Assembly (NCBI GenBank): GCA_002483285.1
Contig: DLHP01000043.1
Span: forward strand, 124,001-188,000
Length of the DNA stretch: 64,000 bases
Source: Flavobacterium sp. UBA7665
GTDB lineage: Bacteria; Bacteroidota; Bacteroidia; Flavobacteriales; Flavobacteriaceae
Direction of reading: 5' to 3'
How positions within the stretch are numbered: position 1 is the first letter of the stretch; every line of letters begins with the position of its first letter. The translations under genes were made by a program, and so were the position numbers. Below the pieces are notes generated by a model. It did no database searches. It had not been told where the DNA came from and saw nothing but the letters and a program-made list of their open reading frames with translations. Below, piece after piece: positions 25,630-34,768 of the stretch.

Positions 25630-26082
25630 TTATGCTCCAAATTGTTTGAGGTGGTGGTCGAGATGCACGTAATGCAAGGTGCCCCATTCTGTGTCGGTCA
25701 TTTCACCAAAAAACGGATGTTTCCTGTTGGCGATGACCGATGGACCGAGTTCGCCGAATTTTCTGATGGTATCGGTTAAGATTCGTTTCTCTTTGTCGAA
25801 TTGGGGTGTTTCGGTGATTTTGAACTCGGGTGCCGTGGGCGAATTTTTACTGAATCCTTTATTTTTTATAAAACTGTTCTTGGCCATTTTCCCGAACAGG
25901 AAGCCGAGCAGGCCGCCTTTGATGATGAGCTTGCCTTCGGCGACGTCAAGCGGCTTTTGGCTATGCAAAACCATTTGTGCGGCGTTCATTTTTCCCCATA
26001 ACGCAGGTGAATCGGCGGTGAGTTTTTGAAATCTTTCGAGTAGGCTTTGGTTGGCGGCTTTGTCAAAAATGTTTGTGGTCAT
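25630..26082 (-). CDS. DUF1569 (DinB-like) protein
   Basis: 150 residues, no signal peptide. The histidines in NAAQMVLHSQKPLDVAEGK and in LHYVHLDHHLKQFGA at the end give the three-histidine metal-site layout seen in DinB/DUF1569 four-helix proteins. The function of the family is not defined. It is a single gene, convergent with the CoA-transferase operon. Confidence 0.75.
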   Translation of the reverse strand: MTTNIFDKAANQSLLERFQKLTADSPALWGKMNAAQMVLHSQKPLDVAEGKLIIKGGLLGFLFGKMAKNSFIKNKGFSKNSPTAPEFKITETPQFDKEKRILTDTIRKFGELGPSVIANRKHPFFGEMTDTEWGTLHYVHLDHHLKQFGA

Positions 26083-26277
26083 GGTTTTTTGTTTGATTAT
26101 GACAAGATAAGGAATGTTTCAAATTGAACTACTTTTTGATTATGAAAAGGTAAAAAAATGCCTTTCAACGTTTTTTCAGGTTAGTTACAGAAAAAATGTG
26201 GTTGGTATTTCCTGTGACTGTAATATTGCTTCATCATTTAGATCCCAAGTCTATTTATCCTTTTAAAACCTACTATC

Positions 26278-27168
26278 ATGAAAGCAAAACTACTGCTCGC
26301 TACTGCCTTATTGTTGGCCTTTTTCGGAACGGCTACCGCACAATACCATCCTTTTCTCAATAATTCTTCGTGGATTGTCAACGACTGGGTTTCTTGTTGC
26401 ATGCCTCCCGAAGTACATACCATTCAAGAAGGAACAGCAACCGTTATTGGCGATTACACTTACACTATGTTTAACGACCCTTTCCCAACGCAGGATTCGG
26501 GTGCCGTAATCCCCACCGTTTACCTAAGGGAAGATGGCGCAGCGAAAAAAGTGTACAAACGCGTCGATGGCGTTGACACTTTACTTTACGATTTTAGCCT
26601 CGAAAATGGTGACACGGTCTCGCAATACGGATTTACCTTTACCGCAACTGTCGATCAAATCGCAGTAAACGATGGTGTTCGCAAAAGAATCACGTTGCGC
26701 AGCGTAGAATTATATCATGGCGAACAACTCAAACAAATCTGGATTGAAGGCGTAGGTACAACAGCGCACCCATTCTATCCCGAGCGCAATATGTATGCGG
26801 TGGCTTCGAGCGGCGGCGGATACCAAATCCGTACGCGTTGTAGTTTCCAGAATGGGGAACATGTTTTTGGCAACGCCAATTGCGTACCGACGAGTACTTT
26901 GGCTACCCAATCGCAAACGGCAGTGGTCAAGCAAATCGTTTTGGCTCCGAATCCTTTTGCAACCGAAATGACAATTTCTTCAGAAACGGCGTTGCAAAAT
27001 GCCAGCTTCAAACTCTATGATGCGCAAGGGCGTTTGGTTCAGCAATTGGAAAACATCAACGGAAAAACAGCGACGATCAAACGCGAAAACCTCAATAGCG
27101 GATGGTATGTGGGTCAATTGTTCGAAAACGGCAAACCCATCAAAACCGCTAAGGTCATCATCCAATAA
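26278..27168 (+). CDS. secreted protein with T9SS type A sorting domain, paralogue 1
   Basis: 296 residues. A signal peptide (MKAKLLLATALLLAFFGTATA) precedes a domain starting QYHPFLNNSSWIVNDWVSCC. The C-terminal 75 residues (VLAPNPFATEMTISSETAL, LYDAQGRLV, LNSGWYVGQLFENGK, TAKVIIQ) are a type A C-terminal sorting domain, so the protein should be exported by the type IX system and attached or released at the surface. The next gene is a paralogue with the same layout: YHPFLNNSSW, VIGDxTY, AAKKVY, RKRI.LR and WIEGVG..AHPFYP recur. Cysteines in the CC and RCSFQNGEH positions may form disulfides. The ligand or activity of the N-terminal domain is unknown to me. Confidence 0.8.
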   Translation: MKAKLLLATALLLAFFGTATAQYHPFLNNSSWIVNDWVSCCMPPEVHTIQEGTATVIGDYTYTMFNDPFPTQDSGAVIPTVYLREDGAAKKVYKRVDGVDTLLYDFSLENGDTVSQYGFTFTATVDQIAVNDGVRKRITLRSVELYHGEQLKQIWIEGVGTTAHPFYPERNMYAVASSGGGYQIRTRCSFQNGEHVFGNANCVPTSTLATQSQTAVVKQIVLAPNPFATEMTISSETALQNASFKLYDAQGRLVQQLENINGKTATIKRENLNSGWYVGQLFENGKPIKTAKVIIQ

Positions 27169-27331
27169 CGAGCCGTCGAACGCCAATCATACAAAAATTC
27201 TTATCGCTTGAACCCGAAAATGCGTTTTAACGTCTTTTCGGGTTTGTTGCGGAATAAAAGCAAATGCTGTCTCCACATTCGTTAATATTGTTTGACTATT
27301 TTCTTTGGTTTTTTCACTCAATCTGTTGATT

Positions 27332-28243
27332 ATGAAAACAAAATTATTTTTTTGGGTTGCTGTTTTTTTGGGTTGCTTCGGAACTGCTTTTTCGCAGGAA
27401 TACCATCCGTTTCTGAACAATTCGTCGTGGATACTCTATGACACGCACTGCTGCATTCAAACCTACACCAGGACACTCAATCCGGGAACCGATGTAGTGA
27501 TTGGCGATCACACCTATAAAAAATTCAAAGACCCATTTCCGCAGCTTCCTTCATCACTCACTCCAGGCACGACCAATTACACGCGTATTGATACCGTTTA
27601 CATCCGCGAAGATGTTGCCGCGAAAAAAGTGTATCATATCGTCAACGGCACCGACGAGCTGCTTTACGATTTTACCAAGGAAGTGGGCGAGACCATTTTT
27701 CAATACGGCCACAACTGGGAAGTGATTGAAGTGGACCAAATCGAAGTGGACGGTGGAACCAGGAAACGCATCAAATTACGCACTATCGAATACGTCTTGG
27801 GTTACCGGCGTGTCATGAGATGGATTGAAGGCGTGGGTAGCAACGCGCATCCGTTTTATCCGCAGTGCAACGCCCATAATGTCGCGTCGAGCAGTGGCGG
27901 TCACGGCTACTATACCAAATGCAGTTTCCAGGGCGATGCGCATATATTCGGGGAAGATGATTGTATGAGCTTGCTTGCAACCAACAGCCAAAGTTATACA
28001 AACCCCAACATTACCTTTTCGCCCAATCCGTTTGTGTCTGAATTGACAATAAATTCGGTAGTGCCATTGCAAGACGGCACATTGAAAATCTACAACGTAC
28101 AAGGGCAATTGGTACGCGAAATAAATCATTTGGAGGGAAAAACAATTACCATAAACCGCGAAAATCTCGCAAGCGGATTGTATCTCGTCGAGTTGTCCGA
28201 AGACGGCCAGCTTGCCAAATCCGCGAAATTAATCGTCGATTAA
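27332..28243 (+). CDS. secreted protein with T9SS type A sorting domain, paralogue 2
   Basis: 303 residues from the ATG at 27332, which gives a good signal peptide (LFFWVAVFLGCFGTAFSQ); a start 27 bases upstream would bury it. The domain repeats the layout of the preceding gene with an insertion around PSSLTPGTTNYTRIDT and ends in a type A sorting domain (TFSPNPFVSELTINS, IYNVQGQLVREI, LASGLYLVELSEDGQ). The region before the gene (about 27210-27290) also resembles the region before paralogue 1 (about 26155-26235), so the duplication probably included the promoter. The last four bases overlap the end of the convergent SpmAB-like gene. Confidence 0.8.
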   Translation: MKTKLFFWVAVFLGCFGTAFSQEYHPFLNNSSWILYDTHCCIQTYTRTLNPGTDVVIGDHTYKKFKDPFPQLPSSLTPGTTNYTRIDTVYIREDVAAKKVYHIVNGTDELLYDFTKEVGETIFQYGHNWEVIEVDQIEVDGGTRKRIKLRTIEYVLGYRRVMRWIEGVGSNAHPFYPQCNAHNVASSSGGHGYYTKCSFQGDAHIFGEDDCMSLLATNSQSYTNPNITFSPNPFVSELTINSVVPLQDGTLKIYNVQGQLVREINHLEGKTITINRENLASGLYLVELSEDGQLAKSAKLIVD

Positions 28244-29679
28244 AAAAACCAACCGGCTACGAAAATCGCAGCAATCACGCAGATCAAATCCACCAAAAGC
28301 ATAGCACCGAGCGTATACCTCGTGTTCTTGATATTGACCGAGCCAAAATATACCGCAATCACATAAAACGTGGTTTCGGCACTACACTGGAAAATGCAAC
28401 TCAATCGGGCCGTTAGCGAATCGGGGCCGAAATTGCGCATCGCATCGATCATAAAACCGCGTGAACCGCTTGAGCTGAACGGCCTGAGCATGGCCACCGG
28501 AAGCGAATCGGTAATTTCCTTACTCACCCCGATATTAGAAAACGCAAACGAAATGCCGTTGCTCATAATCTCAAACAGCCCGCTGTTGCGGAAAAACGAA
28601 ATCGCGACGAGCATCCCCAAAACATAAGGAAAAATCATCACGCCGGTTTTTGCACCGTTGTTGGCGCCGGTTACGAATGAATCAAATATGGTCGTGTCCT
28701 TGGCCGTAAATTTCTTTTCATTGATAAATGAGAATATTAGCGTTACGGCAATAATGGCAATGAGCATCAAGCCCGACAGGTTCCCGGTAAACGAATTCTT
28801 GGCAATCAAATCCAGGCTGTTGATGTAAAACAACAAACCGAATATCGCGCCAACCATCGCCATGAGCGCCACAACCAGCGAAGCACTTTTAAAATTCACC
28901 CGTTGCCTGATACCTACTACAATAAAGGCGGCAATCGTGCCGATGAACGACGTGATGATACACGGCAACATCACATCGGCCGGATTGGTCGCGTTTTCTG
29001 CCGCGCGGTAACCGATAATAGACGTAGGAATCAACGTAAGTCCGGCTGCGTGCAAGCACATGAACATAATTTGTGCATCGCTCGCGCGGTCTTTATCGGG
29101 GTTGATTTCCTGCAAACTCTGCATCGCCTTGAGCCCAAATGGCGTCGCAGCCGAATCGAGCCCCAGGAAATTGGCAGCAAAATTCAAGGTCATATAGGAT
29201 ATCGATTCATGGCCTTTGGGCACCGTGGGAAACACTTTGGTAAAAACCGGACTCAATTTCCTGGCGAGTTTTTCTGAAGCGCCCGAATCAATCATGAGTT
29301 GCATGAGTCCGCAGAAAAAGGTAAGGTAGGCAATAAGCGGTAGGATCAGGTCTAATAGTGTGCTTTTGCAAGTGGGCAGTAGTCCGTCGGCTTTCTGCAC
29401 GCCGCTGTATACTTTGACGGTTTGGTTTTTATAGACGTAAGTAGTGTCTGGGTTGGTCTCGTCTTTGTTGATTACAATGGTTTTTTCGGGTGCCTTGTCG
29501 ATGCTGTCTTTGATAAAAGCAGGCATTTGGTGGAGGTATTTCTCGGAGACGAGCACCGGATCATCTTTTTTTCCGTTAAGGATATAATCCACAGAATAAG
29601 CCTTGGAGGTAAATAAACTCACGACGATAAAAACAATCGAAGAGACGAAAATTGCGAGCCAGAATCTGCTTAATACCAT
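28240..29679 (-). CDS. SpmA-SpmB-like nucleoside-recognition membrane protein
   Basis: 479 residues from the ATG at 29679 (MVLSRFWLAIFVSSIVFIVV). It reads as a fusion of SpmA- and SpmB-like halves: two Gate/nucleoside-recognition modules, one around LPLIAYLTFFCGLMQLMIDS with NFAANFLGLDSAATPFGLKA, the other around TGVMIFPYVLGMLVAISFFR and FSSSGSRGFMIDAMRNFGPD. An extracytoplasmic segment with SEKYLHQMPAFIKDS lies after the first helix. In spore formers these proteins affect core dehydration; in non-sporulating Bacteroidota they are presumed transporters of unknown substrate. It is divergent from the subtilisin gene. Confidence 0.8.
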   Translation of the reverse strand: MVLSRFWLAIFVSSIVFIVVSLFTSKAYSVDYILNGKKDDPVLVSEKYLHQMPAFIKDSIDKAPEKTIVINKDETNPDTTYVYKNQTVKVYSGVQKADGLLPTCKSTLLDLILPLIAYLTFFCGLMQLMIDSGASEKLARKLSPVFTKVFPTVPKGHESISYMTLNFAANFLGLDSAATPFGLKAMQSLQEINPDKDRASDAQIMFMCLHAAGLTLIPTSIIGYRAAENATNPADVMLPCIITSFIGTIAAFIVVGIRQRVNFKSASLVVALMAMVGAIFGLLFYINSLDLIAKNSFTGNLSGLMLIAIIAVTLIFSFINEKKFTAKDTTIFDSFVTGANNGAKTGVMIFPYVLGMLVAISFFRNSGLFEIMSNGISFAFSNIGVSKEITDSLPVAMLRPFSSSGSRGFMIDAMRNFGPDSLTARLSCIFQCSAETTFYVIAVYFGSVNIKNTRYTLGAMLLVDLICVIAAIFVAGWFF

Positions 29680-29780
29680 AAGATGTTGTTTTTGTAAAAA
29701 TAACATAATTTCCCATACTAAAATTCCAAATCCCAACTACGCCGCCAATTTGGGGAACAGACTTTCACAATTGTTTACTA

Positions 29781-29808
29781 TTTGGTGACAACCAATTGTT
29801 TATATTTG
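29781..29808 (+). promoter_or_regulatory. promoter of the T9SS subtilisin gene
   Basis: TTTG (29781-29784), 16-nt spacer, TATATTTG (29801-29808), an exact TAnnTTTG -7 element. It places the transcript start near 29815 and so argues that translation begins at the GTG at 29833, not further upstream. Confidence 0.6.
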
Positions 29809-29832
29809 AAAAATTTTTTAAAACCCAGATTC

Positions 29833-32772
29833 GTGAAACCCAAACCTACTCCCGTTTTGCCACTTGTATTAGCCGCATTTTTCTCGCTTGCGATTTTTAC
29901 CGCATCGGCGCAGACCGAAAAACAAAAAATGCAGATTGCCAAAACCTACGACCAGGCCAAAATAGAAAAACTAAGCCTGCAGTTCCAGGCCAAAGCCAAG
30001 ACCGATAAAGCCGTCGCGCTCGCCGCCGCCAAACAAAACAACTGGCCGGTTTACAGGCCCAATCCAAACGGAGGATTCGACGAACTCATGGCCGTTTCTA
30101 AAGACGGCAAACCGATTTACTACGCACTCGACAACGTCAACGCTGCCAAAACCACACGCGCCAACACCCTGAATTCTGGCGGTCTTTTGGGTTTAAGCCT
30201 TGACGGACAGGATATGTTTTCGGGCGTCTGGGACGGCGGCCCAGTTAGGGTTTCCCACCAGGAATTCGGCGGACGCATGATCATCGGCGATGGCATTACC
30301 AACCTCAACAACAACAGTTTCCACGCCACACACGTAAGCGGAACCGTAGGCGCAACTGGCGTTTCTGCCAACGCAAAAGGCATGGCGTCACTTTCAACCG
30401 TGAAAACCTTCGATTGGAACAGTGACCTGTCTGAAGTACTTGAAGAAGCGCGCAACGGTCTATTGCTCTCCAACCATTCTTACGGAATCCCCGTCAATAG
30501 CGCGCCAGGCAACTGGTACATGGGCGCCTATTCTGGCGAAGCACTTTCGTGGGACCAATTGTCTTATTCGGTACCGTATTACCTCATGGTCGCATCGGCC
30601 GGAAACGACGGCAACAGCACCAATCCCGCACCATTCACCACGGGTTACGACAAGCTTACCGGAAACAAATGCGCCAAGAACAACCTGGTCGTGGCCAATT
30701 GCCAGGACGCCAATATCAGCGCTTCGGGCGATATGGTTAGCGTGTCTATCAATTCTGGTAGCAGCGAAGGCCCAACCGATGACCGACGCATCAAACCAGA
30801 TATTTCGGGCAACGGCAGCGGCTTGTTCTCAACCACCGAGACCAGCGACACCTCATATGGTTCACTTACCGGCACCTCGATGGCTTCGCCCAACGTCATG
30901 GGAACACTATTGCTTTTACAACAGCACTATAATAATGTAAACAACCATTTCATGCGCGCCGCCACTTTAAAGGGTTTGGCCTGCCATACCGCCGATGACC
31001 GTGGCCGCGTAGGCCCAGATGCAATTTGGGGTTGGGGCGTGCTCAATGCCAAAAAAGCCGCACAGGCCATTTCTGGCAATGGGTTGCAATCCTGGATTTC
31101 TGAGGAAACTTTAGCGCAGGGCGAAACTTTTACCTTTAGCGCGGTTTCAGACGGCGTAACGCCTCTGCTCGCGTCAATTTGCTGGACCGACTTGCCTGGC
31201 GCGTGGGTAGATGGTGTGCTTAATAGCACCACACCTGCCCTGGTTAATGACCTCGACATCCGCATCACCAAAGACGGCACGACATACTATCCGTGGAAGT
31301 TGCAAAGCGCAGCCAACCTCGTCGCGTTACGTACAGAAGACAATGCCGTAGACAATGTAGAAAGGATTAATATCGATGTTCCCGCAGGCACTTACACGAT
31401 TACCGTAACCCATAAAGGAACTTTGCAAGGCGGGCCACAACCTTTTGCTTTTATCGTGACTGGGCTTTCGTCTGCCTTTTCTATTGTGCCTACTTCTGAA
31501 GACCAAACGGTCTGTCTGGACCAAAATGCCACCTACGATTTCAATTTCAACAGCTCAAACGCTACGCCGGTTAATTTTAGCGCGAGCGGTTTGCCCAATG
31601 GCGCGGTTGCCAATTTTAGCACGCCATCATTAAGCAGTCCCGGATCGTTTACCGTCACCGTGTCTAACCTCGCCTCAGCAGTTCCGGGTACTTATGCCAT
31701 CGCAATCACCGCAGACAACGGCGTTGAAACAGAAACGCGAATCGTGAACCTGACCATCTCCAGCGTTGATTTTGTGAGTGTGCCGCTTGTAGCTCCGGCC
31801 AACAACCAGGAAGGTGTTTCACCCAATCTGCAGTTTAGCTGGGAATCGATCGACAACGCCAATGGTTTTCATATCCAGGTAGCCACCGATGCGAATTTTA
31901 CCGACCTCATCGCCGATGCCTACACCGATTTTCCTGATTATTCGCTGTCGAACTTAAACGAAGCAACCACGTATTACTGGAGGGTTTTCCCGAAAAATGA
32001 ATGTGGAGAAGGGACAAACGCCACGGTTTTCAATTTCGAAACCGGACAACTCAACTGCAATTTCCACTATGAGCCAGACAATTATGTCAATGCAGCCATC
32101 GACAGCCAATTTGCGCCGGGCAATGCCATCCTGCAAATTGAGGTGACCGATGACATTACTGTGGGCGACCTCAACGTAGCACTCAACGTGTCGCACACCA
32201 ATGTGGCCGATTTGAAAGTAATCCTCGAAGGGCCGTTTTCACTCGGTTTTCCGCAAATTACTTTATTTGACGGCGCTTGCCAGGGAATCGCAGACCTGAA
32301 TTACACGGTGGATGATACCGGCGCCGACCTCACTTGCAATGCTTCGGCACCCGCCATTAGCGGAGTCATCAAACCTTTCCAGTCCATGACCTATTTCAAC
32401 AACAAGCCAGCCATTGGCTATTGGAGCGTGTATGTCAAAGACGATGTGCTTGGCGCCGATAATGGAGTCGTCAATTTCGTAAGGCTAGACTTCTGCACCG
32501 TGCAGCCCTTAGGCGTTAACACAGTGCGAAAATCAGGATTCAGCGTAAGCCCCAACCCTACCAAAGGTTTGTTGGAAGTACGCTTTGCAAACAGCCCTGC
32601 TGCCAATACCGTACTCACTTTAAACGACATACAAGGCCGGGAAATCTTATCGAAAACCGCAGATGCTGTCAATGAAACTTTGTCGCTAGACCATTTGCAG
32701 GATGGCGTCTACTTCCTTTCGGCAAGCAACGGCAAAGAAAAAACGGTGCAAAAAATTGTGCTGCAAAAATAA
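29833..32772 (+). CDS. S8 subtilisin-like protease with Fn3, P-domain and T9SS sorting domain
   Basis: 979 residues from the GTG at 29833. A signal peptide (VLPLVLAAFFSLAIFTASAQ) and a propeptide of about 90 residues precede the peptidase. The triad is Asp134 (SGVWDGGPV), His164 (NSFHATHVSG) and Ser349 (TGTSMASPN). Next comes a beta domain, a region resembling fibronectin type III (LQFSWESIDNANGFHIQVAT, ATTYYWRVFPKNECG), a proprotein-convertase P-like domain (NCNFHYEPDNYVNAAIDS to YWSVYVKDDVLGADNG) and a C-terminal type A sorting domain (FSVSPNPTKGLLEVRF). It should be secreted by the type IX system and digest extracellular protein. The upstream in-frame TTG lies within the promoter and was not chosen. 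Confidence 0.9.
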   Translation: MKPKPTPVLPLVLAAFFSLAIFTASAQTEKQKMQIAKTYDQAKIEKLSLQFQAKAKTDKAVALAAAKQNNWPVYRPNPNGGFDELMAVSKDGKPIYYALDNVNAAKTTRANTLNSGGLLGLSLDGQDMFSGVWDGGPVRVSHQEFGGRMIIGDGITNLNNNSFHATHVSGTVGATGVSANAKGMASLSTVKTFDWNSDLSEVLEEARNGLLLSNHSYGIPVNSAPGNWYMGAYSGEALSWDQLSYSVPYYLMVASAGNDGNSTNPAPFTTGYDKLTGNKCAKNNLVVANCQDANISASGDMVSVSINSGSSEGPTDDRRIKPDISGNGSGLFSTTETSDTSYGSLTGTSMASPNVMGTLLLLQQHYNNVNNHFMRAATLKGLACHTADDRGRVGPDAIWGWGVLNAKKAAQAISGNGLQSWISEETLAQGETFTFSAVSDGVTPLLASICWTDLPGAWVDGVLNSTTPALVNDLDIRITKDGTTYYPWKLQSAANLVALRTEDNAVDNVERINIDVPAGTYTITVTHKGTLQGGPQPFAFIVTGLSSAFSIVPTSEDQTVCLDQNATYDFNFNSSNATPVNFSASGLPNGAVANFSTPSLSSPGSFTVTVSNLASAVPGTYAIAITADNGVETETRIVNLTISSVDFVSVPLVAPANNQEGVSPNLQFSWESIDNANGFHIQVATDANFTDLIADAYTDFPDYSLSNLNEATTYYWRVFPKNECGEGTNATVFNFETGQLNCNFHYEPDNYVNAAIDSQFAPGNAILQIEVTDDITVGDLNVALNVSHTNVADLKVILEGPFSLGFPQITLFDGACQGIADLNYTVDDTGADLTCNASAPAISGVIKPFQSMTYFNNKPAIGYWSVYVKDDVLGADNGVVNFVRLDFCTVQPLGVNTVRKSGFSVSPNPTKGLLEVRFANSPAANTVLTLNDIQGREILSKTADAVNETLSLDHLQDGVYFLSASNGKEKTVQKIVLQK

Positions 32773-32781
32773 CCGACAGAC

Positions 32782-32811
32782 AAAAGCCTCCTTATCCGGG
32801 AGGCTTTTTTT
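32782..32811. terminator. terminator after subtilisin gene
   Basis: 10-bp stem AAAAGCCTCC / GGAGGCTTTT (32782-32791, 32799-32808) with a short loop and a T-run; it overlaps the stop codon of the convergent exonuclease gene. Confidence 0.85.
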
Positions 32812-33523
32812 AAATGTGCATAATTTCGGCCTCGTCGAGCAAATCCTCACGGCGCAAACGCAGGAAAACCTGTGCCGTGGCGATGACGTCCTTCTCGCAA
32901 TAGGTCACGATGCGATCAATGTCTTTCTCAACATAAAAGACATGGGCCACCTGGCTGCCATCTATATCGCCTTTGGAGGATGGAATGCCGAGGATTTTGG
33001 TGAGTAACTTAAGTGATGTGTAGTGTTTGTAATCACCAAACTTCCAGAGTTCGAGTGTGTCGAGGTGTGGCACTTCCCAAGGTTTTTTCCCGAAAAGATT
33101 GAGTTTGCCCGGCAACGGCAAATTGTGGATGATCATGCGCCGCGCAATAAAAGGGATGTCGAACTCCTTGGCGTTATGCCCACACAAGAGGTGTTGCGGT
33201 TGGCCAAAGTGGTTGTTCAAAAGGTTCGAGAAATCTTGTAGGATTTGCTTTTCGGCACCAAAAAAAGAGGTGACACGGAAGTGGCGGATGTCGCCCTTGA
33301 GCGTGAAATAACCGGCAGAAATACACACAATCTTACCAAACTCGGCCCAGATGCCGGCACGTTCGTAAAAATCTTCGGGAGTGTACTCGTCGCGGCGCTG
33401 GTATTGGGTTTTGGCTTCCCAAAGTGATTGGGTTTCAGCGTCAAGCCCAGCGTAGTTTTCTTGTTCGGGGACGGTTTCAATGTCGAGGAAAAGGATATTT
33501 CCCAGTTGGATTTTTTCAATCAT
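32810..33523 (-). CDS. DEDD-family 3'-5' exonuclease (PolB-like RNase H fold)
   Basis: 237 residues. Motifs of the DEDDy exonuclease group are in order: LFLDIETVPE (Exo I), CGHNAKEFDIPFIARRM (Exo II) and YCEKDVIATAQVFLR (Exo III, with Tyr four residues before the Asp). It is a stand-alone domain, as in predicted 3'-5' exonucleases related to DNA polymerase B. It should trim single-stranded DNA, perhaps in repair. It is convergent with the subtilisin gene; no operon partner is obvious. Confidence 0.85.
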   Translation of the reverse strand: MIEKIQLGNILFLDIETVPEQENYAGLDAETQSLWEAKTQYQRRDEYTPEDFYERAGIWAEFGKIVCISAGYFTLKGDIRHFRVTSFFGAEKQILQDFSNLLNNHFGQPQHLLCGHNAKEFDIPFIARRMIIHNLPLPGKLNLFGKKPWEVPHLDTLELWKFGDYKHYTSLKLLTKILGIPSSKGDIDGSQVAHVFYVEKDIDRIVTYCEKDVIATAQVFLRLRREDLLDEAEIMHI

Positions 33524-33606
33524 GGCGTTTAAATTAAATGAATACTGGCTTTTATTTGCTGCAAGTTAGCATTTTTTTCAATCGATTGCTTTTGGAGAAT
33601 CAAAAA

Positions 33607-34734
33607 TCACGGTGTCGCTTCTGACGGTGTGGTTTCGCAATAAATCCTGAATGTTTTATTGCAGCACGCCCACTCGGCCAAACAATCAAGGGTAGTTTGA
33701 GTTGTTGGATTTTCTTCTTCCGGACCGGGATTAATCCTGATTGGCGGCGATGGCAATCCAATGGCATGGGGAATGGTGGCGCCCCTGACCGAACGCCCGG
33801 ATACCACTCCACTGTAAAGTGTATCGAGCGGGCTGTAGGTTTTAACCCTATCGTAATGCGCCACGTGTAGGTATACCAGTGTAGTCTCGATGCGGGAATG
33901 GCCCAATAATTCCTTGATGCTCACAATGTCGAGTCCGTCCTCCAACAAATGCGTGGCAAAGGTATGCCGCAAGGTGTGTGCCGACACGGTTTTTAGGATG
34001 CCGGCTTGCTTAGCCACGTGCTTTACAGCCCAATGGACGCCACGTTGCGAGTAACGGCTGTCAAAATCTCCGCCTGCACGACCAATCGGACGACCGTTAA
34101 AGAGCCAATCCTCGATATTTTCGCAAGAAATGTAATCCTTGAGCCATTGGCACAGCACCGAACTCACGGGTACATAGCGATCCTTCTTTCCTTTCCCTTG
34201 CTTTACATGCAACATCTTTCGGTCGAAATCAATGTCTGGCAGTTGGATGTTGCGCACTTCAAAACAGCGCAAACCACAGCCATACAGCAACCCCAGCAAC
34301 ACACGGTGCTTGAGCAATTTTGGTGTGGCCAGCAACCGTCTGGTCTCTTCGCGACTTAGCACAACGGGGAGTCGTTTTTCTTGCTTGATGGATGGAAGCG
34401 CGAGGTAACTTTCTTCAAGGCCTTCCATCCTAAAAACATACCGTAGCCCATAAACGGTGAACTTAAAGTAAGAATCAGACGCCGATTTGTAGGTTTGTTG
34501 CAGGTAATATAGGTACTCATTGACTTGCTCTTCGCCGAGTGTTGTGGGAATCACATTGAAATGGATGGCCGCTTTGGCCAAGTGCCTGCCATAGTTGGTT
34601 AAAGTGCTTTTGCTCTTTCCCGACAGCGAGATTTTTCGTTCGAGTCGACGGTACAGTTCCGAAAAGCCGGTTACCTCTGCGCAGGCTTTGTGGAGGACGC
34701 TTCTTTTTTTTGCATGGTATTGATTTTCGTGCAA
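33607..34734 (-). CDS. tyrosine recombinase/integrase with ambiguous start at a poly-A tract
   Basis: 375 residues if translation begins at the TTG at 34734. An N-terminal SAM-like core-binding domain (LTNYGRHLAKAAIHFNVIPT) and a catalytic domain are present with the recombinase residues: Arg in YGCGLRCFEV, Lys in GKGKKDRYVP, HTLRHTFATH, the LGHSRIETT box and the nucleophile Tyr in TLVYLHVAHY. The only nearby ATG (34715) is one base out of frame, because the A8 run after it (34711-34704 on the minus strand) would need nine bases. The C-terminal 65 residues after YSPLDTLYSG look non-conserved. Such recombinases often accompany IS91-type elements, but I see no transposase and no terminal repeats. 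Confidence 0.8.
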   Translation of the reverse strand: MHENQYHAKKRSVLHKACAEVTGFSELYRRLERKISLSGKSKSTLTNYGRHLAKAAIHFNVIPTTLGEEQVNEYLYYLQQTYKSASDSYFKFTVYGLRYVFRMEGLEESYLALPSIKQEKRLPVVLSREETRRLLATPKLLKHRVLLGLLYGCGLRCFEVRNIQLPDIDFDRKMLHVKQGKGKKDRYVPVSSVLCQWLKDYISCENIEDWLFNGRPIGRAGGDFDSRYSQRGVHWAVKHVAKQAGILKTVSAHTLRHTFATHLLEDGLDIVSIKELLGHSRIETTLVYLHVAHYDRVKTYSPLDTLYSGVVSGRSVRGATIPHAIGLPSPPIRINPGPEEENPTTQTTLDCLAEWACCNKTFRIYCETTPSEATP

Positions 34735-34768
34735 AAATAGAATTATCCGGCAGGTTATAAAATGGGTG

